DNA of 64,000 nt from positions 30,851 through 94,850 of the forward strand of contig NZ_LZLS01000099.1 of assembly GCF_001673365.1 (NCBI RefSeq). The letters run 5' to 3'. Positions 43,001 to 51,105 of this stretch are shown piece by piece. Source of the DNA: Mycobacterium asiaticum. Its GTDB lineage: Bacteria > Actinomycetota > Actinomycetes > Mycobacteriales > Mycobacteriaceae. Numbering within the stretch: position 1 is the first letter of the stretch; the number at the start of each line of letters is the position of its first letter. A program made the position numbers and the translations under genes. The notes under the pieces were generated by a model, which worked only from the letters and a program-made list of their open reading frames with translations, was not told where the DNA came from and did no database searches.

Positions 43001-44660
43001 AGCGCGCCTCGTTTCCGGCGGCAACCTCGACGACGCGGTCGCCGATCGCGATGATGCGCTCACGGTGCCCGACAACGATCACTGTCGCCCCGGCACGGGC
43101 CCGCGCGGCGATAACCTGCAGGACCCGTTCCTCGGTGCTGGCGTCCAGGTGAGCCGTCGGTTCGTCCAGCAGCAGCACGGGCGCCGAGGAGCCCAACGCG
43201 CGAGCCAGCGCTAAGCGTTGTCGCTGCCCAAGGGAGAGCCCAACGCCACCGCGCCCCAGCACGGTGTTCAACCCGTCCGGCAGCTCGGCCAGCACGTCAT
43301 CGAATCCGGCGTCACTGCAAGCACTTTCGATATCAGCCACAACGCCGAACAGGTTAAGGTTGTCGCGCACAGTGCCCGCGATCAGCACCGGGCGTTGCGG
43401 CAGCCAGGACAATTGGCGCCACCAGTCGGCAGGGGCCAACTCGCCTACGTCGACGCCACCGACCGTGACGCATCCCGAGGAGGCGGCGGTGAGCCCGGCG
43501 ATGACTTGCAGGGTGGTGCTCTTGCCTGCGCCGTTTGGTCCGGTCAGGACGGTCACCTGACCCGGTTCGATGAGCGCGGTCAGCTCATGCGGTGAGTGCC
43601 CGTCGCGCCCCACCACGCCCAGGCTTTGGATGCGGATCTGTGCACCTCGGGCGGCCACCGTGCGTTGGCCGGACCTGCTCGGCGCGGACTCGCCGATGAG
43701 GGCGAAAGCCTTGTCGGCAGCGGCCCTGCCGTCCTGCGCGGCGTGAAACTCCATCCCGATACGACGCAGCGGCCAGTACACGTCCGGTGCCAGCAGCAGC
43801 ACCGTCAAACCGACGGTCAGGCTCATCTCGCCGAATACCAGTCGCAGACCGATGCTGACCGCCACCAACGCCACCCCCAACGTCGCCAGCAGTTCGAGCA
43901 CCAGCGCCGACAGGAAGGCGATCCGCAGCGTCGCCATAGCCGAACGGCGATGTGCGGCACTGAGTTCGGCAATACGCTGCTCCGGGCCGGACGCACGTCC
44001 CAGCGCCCGCAACGTGGGGATACCGGCGATCAGGTCCAGCAACCGTGACTGCAGCGTCGTCATGGCTGCCAGTGCGGCGGCCGAACGTTCGGCAGTGGCC
44101 AAACCGATCAGCACCATGAAGATCGGGATCAGGGGCAGCGTGATCGCCACGATTACCGTCGATTGCAGGTCGTAGCAAGCGATCACCGCAACGGTGGCCG
44201 GGGTCAAGATCGCAGCCAGCAGCAGCGTGGGCAGATATCCGGTGAAGTAGGGCCGCAATCCGTCCAGGCCGCGGGTGACGACGACCGCGGCAGTATCACG
44301 CTGTGCCGCAAGCTCGTTGGGTGCTCGGCTGGTAACCGCGGTCAGGACCTGACCACTCAAATCGGCGATCACCGCGCTGGCCCCGCGCTGACCGAGCCGA
44401 GCCTGCAGCCAATGCGCGGCTGTACGCAAAGCCCACAGCGCAAACAGGATTGACAACGGGCCAACCCAATAGGCCAGGCGGCGGGTAGACGGATCGGTCG
44501 CTACTCGCGCAACGACGCTCGCCAGCACAATCGCCGAAGCAATTGCGCAGGCGGTGATCACGACCCCGCCGGCCACCTGGGCCAACAGATAGCGACGCAG
44601 CGAGATCGATGCCCGCCACAGTCGTGGGTCCAGCGGCGCCCGAGAGCTTCTGTCGGTCAG
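42987..44660 (-). CDS. cydD: ABC transporter CydD (cytochrome bd assembly), non-canonical CTG start proposed
   Basis: CydD is the partner of CydC. It has a six-helix domain followed by an ATPase with Walker A LTGPNGAGKSTTLQVIAG, signature LSLGQRQRLALARAL and Walker B PVLLLDEPTAHLDA. The first ATG/GTG/TTG codon in frame is TTG at 44585, giving 532 residues. That drops a segment reading APLDPRLWRASISLRRYLLA, which looks like the normal CydD N-terminus. The frame is open upstream without any standard start, and a CTG at 44660 overlaps the cydB stop (CTGA). I therefore propose that CTG, giving 557 residues. Confidence 0.85.
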   Translation of the reverse strand: MTDRSSRAPLDPRLWRASISLRRYLLAQVAGGVVITACAIASAIVLASVVARVATDPSTRRLAYWVGPLSILFALWALRTAAHWLQARLGQRGASAVIADLSGQVLTAVTSRAPNELAAQRDTAAVVVTRGLDGLRPYFTGYLPTLLLAAILTPATVAVIACYDLQSTVIVAITLPLIPIFMVLIGLATAERSAAALAAMTTLQSRLLDLIAGIPTLRALGRASGPEQRIAELSAAHRRSAMATLRIAFLSALVLELLATLGVALVAVSIGLRLVFGEMSLTVGLTVLLLAPDVYWPLRRIGMEFHAAQDGRAAADKAFALIGESAPSRSGQRTVAARGAQIRIQSLGVVGRDGHSPHELTALIEPGQVTVLTGPNGAGKSTTLQVIAGLTAASSGCVTVGGVDVGELAPADWWRQLSWLPQRPVLIAGTVRDNLNLFGVVADIESACSDAGFDDVLAELPDGLNTVLGRGGVGLSLGQRQRLALARALGSSAPVLLLDEPTAHLDASTEERVLQVIAARARAGATVIVVGHRERIIAIGDRVVEVAAGNEARYAPV

Positions 44661-45697
44661 GACGGGCGCCTCGTCAGACCGATCGACGGCGGTATCCCGT
44701 CAGCCGAGATCCGTTGCCGGAAAACCCAATACGTCCAAGCTTGATAAACCACCGTCAGCGGTAACGTAAGCGCGGTGACCCACGTCATGATCTTCAGCGT
44801 GTATGGCGTCGATGAGGCGTTGTAGATCGTCACGCTCCATTGGCTGTCCAGTGTCGAAGGCACCAGGTTGGGGAACAGCGAGCCGAACAACAGCACCACC
44901 ACGCTTGCGACCACCAACAAGGTGCAGACAAACGCCCAACCATCGGATGCCCGTCGCCAAACCAGCAGCGCCGCCACCAACTGGGCGACCAACGCCACCC
45001 CCAGGGCGGCCCACGTCCAGTTCTTGCCGTACGACAGTTGCGTCCAAACCCCAAAGCCCGCAACAATTCCCGTCGCGGGCAGCGACAGCAACCGGGCGAA
45101 CCGGTGAGCGTCGTCGCGGAGGGAGCCGGAGGTCTTGAGAGCGACGAACACCGCACCGTAGAACAGGAAGAGCGCAGCGGTGGCCAGACCACCCAACAGT
45201 GTGTACGGGTTGAGCACGTCGCCGACCGACAAGTGGACTCGACCGTCGGCGTCCACCGGCAGGCCCCGGACCAGGATCGCGAACGCCGTGCCCCACAAGA
45301 TCGCGGGCAACCATGATCCCACGGCCATGCCGAGGTCGGCCCACACCCGCCATTTCGTGTCGTCCACCTTGCCGCGCCATTCAATGGACACCACACGCAC
45401 GATCATGCCGAACAAGATCAGCAGCAGCGGCAGGTAGAGCGTGGAGAACACGGTCGCATACCAGCCGGGAAACGCGGCGAACATCGCTGCGCCAGCGGTG
45501 ATCAACCAGACCTCGTTGCCGTCCCACACCGGGCCGATGGTGTTCAGCGCTGCCCGCCGATGGGCTTCGCGGTCGCCCTTGCTGACTCGCGCGAACGGCT
45601 CCATCAACATGCCTACGCCGAAGTCGAATCCTTCAAGGACGAAGAAGCCGACGAACAACGCCGCGATGAGGCCGAACCACAACACTTGCAGGTTCAT
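44657..45697 (-). CDS. cydB: Cytochrome bd oxidase subunit II
   Basis: CydB is the second subunit of the bd-type quinol oxidase, which reduces oxygen at low tension and does not pump protons. The 346-residue protein has nine or so helices and begins MNLQVLWFGLIAALFVGFFV, then LEGFDFGVGML, which is the family signature. GPVWDGNEVWLITAGAAMFAAFP follows near residue 55. It lies 20 bp after cydA on the same strand. Its stop sits within the proposed cydD start. Confidence 0.97.
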   Translation of the reverse strand: MNLQVLWFGLIAALFVGFFVLEGFDFGVGMLMEPFARVSKGDREAHRRAALNTIGPVWDGNEVWLITAGAAMFAAFPGWYATVFSTLYLPLLLILFGMIVRVVSIEWRGKVDDTKWRVWADLGMAVGSWLPAILWGTAFAILVRGLPVDADGRVHLSVGDVLNPYTLLGGLATAALFLFYGAVFVALKTSGSLRDDAHRFARLLSLPATGIVAGFGVWTQLSYGKNWTWAALGVALVAQLVAALLVWRRASDGWAFVCTLLVVASVVVLLFGSLFPNLVPSTLDSQWSVTIYNASSTPYTLKIMTWVTALTLPLTVVYQAWTYWVFRQRISADGIPPSIGLTRRPS

Positions 45698-45717
45698 CTC
45701 TCAACTCCTTCCGACAG

Positions 45718-47172
45718 CTAGTAGGCGAACGACAGCGGTTTGACTTCTTCGTCGTCGGCCTGCGGCGGCGCCGGTTCGGCGTCGTGTTCCAGTGGACCTT
45801 CCACGACATAGCGCTTGAGCAGCCAGAACCAAATGACCGCAAGGACGGCGTAGATCAGTGTGAAGGTGGTCAGGGAGGTGATGACCATCCCGGGCGCGTG
45901 GTGGGAGACGCCGGCGGCGACGGTGAGGTGTACGTTCTGATCGCCGGTGGGGTTTGGCACCACCAGCCATGGCTGTCGGCCCATTTCGGTGAACACCCAC
46001 CCGGCACTGTTGGCCAGGAACGGTGCCGGAATGGACAGCAGCGCGAACCAGGCGAACCACCGCTGCTTCGGAATCCGGCCACCACGGGTAAGCCACAGCG
46101 CAACCAAGGCAAACAACACCGGGATCACGAGCAAACCGATCATCATCCGGAACGACCAGTAGGTGACAAAAAGGTTGGGCCGGTAGTCATTTGGGCCGAA
46201 CCGCTGCTGGTAGTCCTGCTGGATGTCGCGGACGCCGTGCAGCGTAACGCCGTCGAACCTGCCCTCGGCCAGAAACGGCAGCACGTAGGGCACTTCGATC
46301 ACCCGGGTCAGGGCGTCGCAGTTGTTCTGCCTGCCGACGGTCAGGATGGAGAAGTCCGGATCGATCTGGGTGTCGCACAACGATTCTGCCGACGCCATCT
46401 TCATCGGCTGCTGCTGGAACATCAGCTTGCCCTGGTGGTCGCCGGTGAAAAACAGCCCAACGGTGGCGAGCAGCACCACCCAGCAGCCCAGGACCGTCGC
46501 CGGTCGGTACATTGCCCGGGTGCCGGGGTCCACGGTGCTGGTCTGGGATCGAACGAGCCACCACGCGCTGACGGCGGCGACGAACGTGCCAGCGGTGAGC
46601 AACGCGCCGGTGACCGTGTGGGCGAACGCCGTCAGCCCGGTGTTGTTGGTCAGCAAGGCCAGGATGTTGTTCAGTTCGGCGCGCTTGGTGTCCGGGTTGT
46701 AGTGCACGCCCACCGGGTGCTGCATGAACGAGTTCGCCGAGATGATGAAGAACGCCGAGACGTTCACCGAGATCGCAACGATCCAGATGCAGGCCAGGTG
46801 GATCAGTCGCGGCAACCGACTCCAGCCGAAGATCCACAGCCCCAGGAACGTTGATTCGAAGAAGAAGGCAAACAGGCCTTCCATGGCCAGCGGGGCGCCG
46901 AACACGTCGCCGACGAACTTCGAATACTCGCTCCAGTTCATTCCGAACTGGAACTCCTGCACGATGCCGGTTGCCACGCCGATTGCGAAGTTGATCAGGA
47001 ACAACTTGCCGAAGAACTTGGTCAGTCGGTACCAGGCGACGTTGCCGGTGGCCACCCATGCCGTCTGCATGATGGCCAGCAGCGGCGCCAGGCCAATGGT
47101 GAGCGGCACGAAAATGAAGTGGTAGACCGTGGTGATCCCGAACTGCCACCGCGATATGTCGACGACGTTCAT
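45718..47172 (-). CDS. cydA: Cytochrome bd oxidase subunit I
   Basis: CydA carries the haems b558, b595 and d and the quinol site. The 484-residue protein begins with ISRWQFGITTVYHFIFVPLT (the His in it is a haem ligand). It has the GxWIxxE-like region near NSAGWVFTEMGRQPWLVV and a short Q-loop between residues about 250 and 320, as in actinobacteria. The ATG has GGGAG 9 bases upstream. The operon order is cydA-cydB-cydD-cydC, as in M. tuberculosis Rv1623c-Rv1620c. A palindrome at 47201-47221 may regulate it. Confidence 0.97.
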   Translation of the reverse strand: MNVVDISRWQFGITTVYHFIFVPLTIGLAPLLAIMQTAWVATGNVAWYRLTKFFGKLFLINFAIGVATGIVQEFQFGMNWSEYSKFVGDVFGAPLAMEGLFAFFFESTFLGLWIFGWSRLPRLIHLACIWIVAISVNVSAFFIISANSFMQHPVGVHYNPDTKRAELNNILALLTNNTGLTAFAHTVTGALLTAGTFVAAVSAWWLVRSQTSTVDPGTRAMYRPATVLGCWVVLLATVGLFFTGDHQGKLMFQQQPMKMASAESLCDTQIDPDFSILTVGRQNNCDALTRVIEVPYVLPFLAEGRFDGVTLHGVRDIQQDYQQRFGPNDYRPNLFVTYWSFRMMIGLLVIPVLFALVALWLTRGGRIPKQRWFAWFALLSIPAPFLANSAGWVFTEMGRQPWLVVPNPTGDQNVHLTVAAGVSHHAPGMVITSLTTFTLIYAVLAVIWFWLLKRYVVEGPLEHDAEPAPPQADDEEVKPLSFAY

Positions 47173-47200
47173 CTGTTCACTCCCGAGGCCGCGGGGTTCA

Positions 47201-47221
47201 ACTACGACAGAGTGTAGTAGT
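47201..47221. promoter_or_regulatory. BlaI/CopY-type palindrome upstream of cydA
   Basis: Nine-base arms ACTACGACA and TGTAGTAGT, with one mismatch, flank a GAG spacer. The form is close to the TACTACA...TGTAGTA operators bound by BlaI/MecI/CopY repressors. It lies 29-49 bases before the cydA start codon, where a bound repressor could block transcription of the whole cyd operon. BlaI in M. tuberculosis is known to control respiratory genes, including ATP synthase; a link to cyd here is inference. Confidence 0.55.
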
Positions 47222-47258
47222 AGTGCTTCGCCAGCGCTAGCGTCGCTTTCGAGTCAAA

Positions 47259-47840
47259 TCAGCGGAGATCCTGGGAGGCCTTGCGGATGCCGAACGCCGA
47301 CACGATCTCGAACAAGCCGAGGACAGCGAGCCAGATCCCGACCACGAATGCCAGGGTGATGATCGACTCGAATGGCGAGGCCATCACCACAATCCCGGCG
47401 AGAAGGCTGATGATGCCGATGAATATCGACCAGCCCCGACCGGGTAAGTGCGGGTCGCTGACGGCCGAAACCGTCGTCGCGACACCGCGGAAGATGAAAC
47501 CGATACCGATCCAAATCGCAAGCAGCAGAACGGCGTTGCCGAAATGGCGAAAAGCCAGCATCGCCAGGATCAACGAGGCCGCTCCGCTGATGAACAACAG
47601 AATTCGACTGCCCGCCGACACATGAAGCGAGAACGCGAACACGACCTGCGCCGCGCCGGTGATGAGCAGGTAGACGCCGAACGCGATGGCCGCTGTCAAC
47701 ACCGAGATCTGCGGCCACGCCAACACGACGACGCCCAGGGCGAGCGACAGAATTCCCGACAGCAGTGTCGACTTCCACAGATGCGGCAACAGGCTCGGAG
47801 GCGACAGCGGTGCAGGATTTGTTGCGGGGCTTGATTCCAT
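47259..47840 (-). CDS. HdeD/DUF308-family membrane protein (Rv1624c-like)
   Basis: This is a 193-residue protein with six helices arranged as three similar pairs, the DUF308/HdeD layout. GILSLALGVVVLAWPQISVL opens the first pair, and two later repeats resemble it. The family is linked to acid resistance in enterobacteria; the role in mycobacteria is unknown. The ATG at 47840 (MESSPATNP) was chosen; an in-frame ATG six codons upstream is possible. It lies between the cyd operon and the adenylyl cyclase gene on the same strand. Confidence 0.85.
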   Translation of the reverse strand: MESSPATNPAPLSPPSLLPHLWKSTLLSGILSLALGVVVLAWPQISVLTAAIAFGVYLLITGAAQVVFAFSLHVSAGSRILLFISGAASLILAMLAFRHFGNAVLLLAIWIGIGFIFRGVATTVSAVSDPHLPGRGWSIFIGIISLLAGIVVMASPFESIITLAFVVGIWLAVLGLFEIVSAFGIRKASQDLR

Positions 47841-47891
47841 GGCATCAGTGTGACGCATGTGGCGGTACGGGTACAGGGCCTTTATTGAGCC

Positions 47892-49211
47892 TCAGACGTG
47901 CGCGGCACGCGCGTCGACAGTACGCAGTTCGTCGGGCTCATCGACCTTGCGGCCCACCAGATACCAGGTGCGCATCAAGCCCTTGCCCTTGACGTCGATA
48001 TGCCCGCGCTCGCGCAACACGAAGTCGTCTTTGAGGCGTTCGTACACCTCGTCGGGCACCTGAATCTGACCGACGGAGTCAGTGGACTCCATCCGGGATG
48101 CCACGTTGACGGCGTCGCCCCAGACGTCGTAGAAAAACCGACGCGAACCCACGACGCCCGCCACCACCGGGCCGGTGGCCATGCCGACCCGCAGCGGAAC
48201 GGCGCGGCCATGCGGATCCTTCAGTGCCGCAGCAACATCGGCCATATCCAAGGCGAAGTCGGCCAGGGCGTGCACGTGGTCGGGCCGCGGCCGCGGAACC
48301 CCGCTAACCACCATGTAGGAGTCGCCGCTGACCTTGATCTTTTCCAGCCCGTGCTTGTCCACCAGTTCATCGAACGCGCTGTAGAGCCTGTCCAGGAACC
48401 GCACCAGGTCGGCCGGCGCGGTGCTGCTGGCGCGCTCGGTGAATCCGACGATGTCGGCGAACAGCACCGACGCCTCGTCGTACTTGTCGGCGATGAGATG
48501 GCGCTCAGGGTCTTTGAGTCTTTCGGCGATGCTGGCGGGCAGCATGTTGGACAACAGTGCTTCAGAGCGTTCGTACTGGTCTTCCATGACCGCCTCGGCG
48601 CGCGCGGTGTCACGCAGGGCGAACCACACCGTCACAACCACCATTACGCACGCGGACACCGTGGTGATGACGAACCCCGTCGACTGCGCCCAAGGTGGCT
48701 GCAAACCGGTGTTGCGGGGGACGAAGAACTCGGTAGCGATGACCAGAGCCGCACCGATGGCCGCCAGAAAGCTTGCCAGCGCGATGTGTTCGATGCCGAG
48801 CACCAGCACGGCCAGGCAAGAGCCGACGATGAAGAAAAGCTGTGCGCCCGAACCGGTGCCCACATCCCAGCAACTCGCGAAGACGGTGACGTAGGCCGCG
48901 ACGATGAATACGACCGGCGCCACCAATTCTCCGAACCGGTGCAGCATCGGGATCATCGCGAACGTCAGTGCGGCCAGGATGTTGATCGAGATCACCTGCC
49001 ACAGAAATGCGCCGATGAACAATTGCACGGCCACGAAACTCGCACTGACCATCACAGACAGCCAGGCGACGATATTGAGCACCCGGGCCCGGCGGGCGGC
49101 GGCATCGGCATAGTGCTGTCGGATGTCGCGGGTCTGCGAGCGAACTGCGGCGACACAGTCTGGCTGGCGTTCCGCGCCGGCTGATCGAGCACCGCACTTG
49201 TTAGCGGCCAC
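47892..49211 (-). CDS. cya: Membrane-anchored adenylyl cyclase (Rv1625c-like)
   Basis: This 439-residue protein has six membrane helices (residues about 45-200) and one class III catalytic domain, so it works as a homodimer like half of a mammalian cyclase. All key residues are present: metal Asp in VLFADIVGF, Lys and second metal Asp in EKIKVSGDSYMV, and the Asp/Asn/Arg set in VWGDAVNVASRM. The GTG start has TAGGCT six bases before it on the coding strand, which would fit a leaderless transcript. The active-site completeness contrasts with the degenerate cyclase at the left end of the window. Confidence 0.95.
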   Translation of the reverse strand: MAANKCGARSAGAERQPDCVAAVRSQTRDIRQHYADAAARRARVLNIVAWLSVMVSASFVAVQLFIGAFLWQVISINILAALTFAMIPMLHRFGELVAPVVFIVAAYVTVFASCWDVGTGSGAQLFFIVGSCLAVLVLGIEHIALASFLAAIGAALVIATEFFVPRNTGLQPPWAQSTGFVITTVSACVMVVVTVWFALRDTARAEAVMEDQYERSEALLSNMLPASIAERLKDPERHLIADKYDEASVLFADIVGFTERASSTAPADLVRFLDRLYSAFDELVDKHGLEKIKVSGDSYMVVSGVPRPRPDHVHALADFALDMADVAAALKDPHGRAVPLRVGMATGPVVAGVVGSRRFFYDVWGDAVNVASRMESTDSVGQIQVPDEVYERLKDDFVLRERGHIDVKGKGLMRTWYLVGRKVDEPDELRTVDARAAHV

Positions 49212-49518
49212 GAATAGAGCCTAAATGTTGACCTCGATTAACGAGCGATCTCGTCGCTGTTTAACAAACGTCAGCAACGCCGCAAAGATTCCCAGCGGTC
49301 GGATTGAACGAGTCGACTGCGGTGGTCGGATGTGGTGCCTTGCAGTAAGCAACTCAATGACGCGTTGCGAAATGGAGGGAGTAGCGAATGATTTTGCACG
49401 GCGTATGCCGTTGAATCCCTCAGATCGAGAAGGTACATAAGGAGCAGACTTCCCGATATGTCGGCGCGGATCAGACTGACGACCATCCAGTGGCATACCG
49501 CGGTGTTAAAGTCCGGCC
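49212..49518. other. Intergenic region between cya and the DUF2510 gene
   Basis: This 307-bp divergent spacer is less GC-rich than its surroundings. A few short reading frames are present, one preceded by GGAGGG near 49376, but none is long or recognisable. It should contain the promoters of cya (leftward) and of the DUF2510 gene (rightward). Confidence 0.5.
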
Positions 49519-49965
49519 ATGAATGCCGCCCCACTATCGCCACCACCCGGCTGGTATCCCGATCCGGCCGGCGGAGGAGGCCTCAGATACTGGAACGGGC
49601 AGGCATGGATATCAGCTGCGCAGATGCCGATAGCGCCACACGGCCAGACCCAGCAAAAAATCCCACGTGGCCAACGATTCCCACGCCGTAATCACTTGCC
49701 TCTGCTGTTAGTCGGTGGTCTGGTGCTGGTGATCGTCGCGGGTGTAATCGTGGCGGCCATGGTCACACATGGATTCCGTGATGAACGGTCGTACCAGGCG
49801 GGGTGGGCCGCCGGAGGCGCCGTGCGCCCAGGCTTGGCTCGAGGACACAACTCTGAGTACATGTGCCGGCAGCAGCTGGATCGCTCGAAGATGGCCGGCG
49901 ATATGGATTGGGACGACTATCTGGCCGGCTGCATAGACCACGTCCGAGAGGTCGTACATCGGTAA
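49519..49965 (+). CDS. Small DUF2510-domain membrane protein
   Basis: The 148-residue protein starts with a DUF2510 segment (PPPGWYPDPAGGGGLRYWNG, residues 8-27), a Pro/Trp-rich cytoplasmic motif common in actinobacterial membrane proteins. One helix follows at about 61-83 (LLLVGGLVLVIVAGVIVAAM), then an extracytoplasmic tail with two Cys that may form a disulfide (EYMCRQQ and LAGCIDH). The function is unknown. No obvious operon partner lies nearby. Confidence 0.78.
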   Translation: MNAAPLSPPPGWYPDPAGGGGLRYWNGQAWISAAQMPIAPHGQTQQKIPRGQRFPRRNHLPLLLVGGLVLVIVAGVIVAAMVTHGFRDERSYQAGWAAGGAVRPGLARGHNSEYMCRQQLDRSKMAGDMDWDDYLAGCIDHVREVVHR

Positions 49966-50178
49966 GCGCTGCGCAACACTCGTGGCTGTGCACGGCACAT
50001 GTCGGCTTAATCGACTGCCTGGCCCACCCCAAGCCTCGTTCCCGACATTGCCACGCTGCGCCGCAGCATTCCGCGAACGCCCGTCAACGCCGTTAACGCC
50101 GGTGTCGTCGTAGCAGCGAGACAGCCAACTCGCGGGTGACGCACGGTGTCACTGAGGCGGTTTCTGATCGAGATGTTG

Positions 50179-50252
50179 TGCCCTCGGTGAGATTCGAACT
50201 CACACTGTACGGGTTTTGAATCCGTTTCCTCTGCCAGTTGGGATACGAGGGC
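50179..50252 (-). tRNA. leuV: tRNA-Leu (anticodon CAA)
   Basis: The 74-nt sequence folds as a cloverleaf: acceptor GCCCTCG/CGAGGGC, D-arm with GG in the loop, anticodon loop TTCAAAA, T-arm GTGAG-TTCGAAT-CTCAC and discriminator A. CCA is not encoded. The anticodon is CAA (Leu, codon UUG). The variable loop is only 5 nt, while Leu tRNAs normally have a long arm, so the amino-acid identity is less sure than the tRNA call. The D-stem has three pairs and one mismatch. The gene symbol is from memory of a similar mycobacterial gene at this place. Confidence 0.85.
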
Positions 50253-50323
50253 TCGTGCGGTCTCCTACCTTAGAGCAACCCCCCCGAGTGACCGTTCACA
50301 CCCGTCACGACACAATGTCCGTC

Positions 50324-50941
50324 ATGACCGGCCCCACCACCGACGCTGACGCCGTCCCACCGCGCCGGGTCCTGATCGCGGAAGACGAAGCGCTCATCCG
50401 CATGGACCTGGCTGAAATGCTGCGAGAGGAGGGCTACGACATCGTCGGTGAAGCCGGCGATGGCCAAGAGGCCGTCGAGCTCGCCGAGCAGCATAAGCCG
50501 GATCTGGTGATCATGGACGTGAAGATGCCCCGCCGGGACGGGATCGACGCGGCGTCGGAAATCGCGAGCAAGCGGATCGCGCCGATCGTGGTGCTCACCG
50601 CGTTCAGCCAGCGCGATCTGGTCGAGCGGGCCCGCGACGCCGGGGCGATGGCGTATCTGGTCAAGCCCTTCACCGCCAGCGACCTGATTCCGGCGATCGA
50701 ATTGGCCGTCAGCCGGTTCGGTGAGCTGACCGCGCTGGAGCGGGAAGTGGCAACGCTGTCCGACCGCTTGGAGACCCGCAAACTGGTCGAACGCGCCAAG
50801 GGTTTGCTGCAGGTGAAGCAGGGAATGACCGAGCCGGAAGCGTTCAAGTGGATTCAGCGTGCCGCTATGGATCGGCGGACGTCGATGAAGCGGGTGGCTG
50901 AGGTTGTGCTGGAAACCTTGGACACCCCCAAGGACGCCTAA
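50324..50941 (+). CDS. pdtaR: Response regulator with ANTAR RNA-binding domain
   Basis: PdtaR (Rv1626) is the partner of the kinase PdtaS and acts by binding RNA hairpins rather than DNA. The 205-residue protein has a receiver domain with EDE acidic pocket (LIAEDEALIRMDLAEML), phospho-Asp in VIMDVKMPRRDG and Lys in YLVKPFTASDL. After a coiled linker comes the ANTAR domain (about residues 140-195, AKGLLQVKQGMTEPEAFKWI). The ATG at 50324 gives exactly the length of the M. tuberculosis protein. No kinase gene is adjacent, as expected. Confidence 0.96.
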   Translation: MTGPTTDADAVPPRRVLIAEDEALIRMDLAEMLREEGYDIVGEAGDGQEAVELAEQHKPDLVIMDVKMPRRDGIDAASEIASKRIAPIVVLTAFSQRDLVERARDAGAMAYLVKPFTASDLIPAIELAVSRFGELTALEREVATLSDRLETRKLVERAKGLLQVKQGMTEPEAFKWIQRAAMDRRTSMKRVAEVVLETLDTPKDA

Positions 50942-51038
50942 GTCCTGCTCTTTGCCCGGCTCACACCGGCGAACTCTTCGCGAGCGTGCAGAGATGCACG
51001 CCGACACGCCGTCACGGCTGGCATTCTGTGCACGTTCG

Positions 51039-51077
51039 CCCCAAAGGGGGCGCCCGCGGCCCCAAAGGGGGGCGCCC
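51039..51077. repeat. Direct repeat of CCCCAAAGGGG hairpins after pdtaR
   Basis: Two copies of CCCCAAAGGGG plus GGCGCCC (starting 51039 and 51060, 21 bp apart) lie about 100 bp after the pdtaR stop and just before the convergent thiolase-like gene ends. Each can form a small GC hairpin. They may help terminate transcription from both sides, although no T-run is present. Confidence 0.55.
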
Positions 51078-51105
51078 AAGGCCGAGACGGCCGGGCCGGG
51101 ACCGC

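Noticed and set aside
49225..49440. A 71-codon reading frame in the cya upstream gap
   Set aside because: There is no ribosome site, no domain and poor codon bias for this genome.
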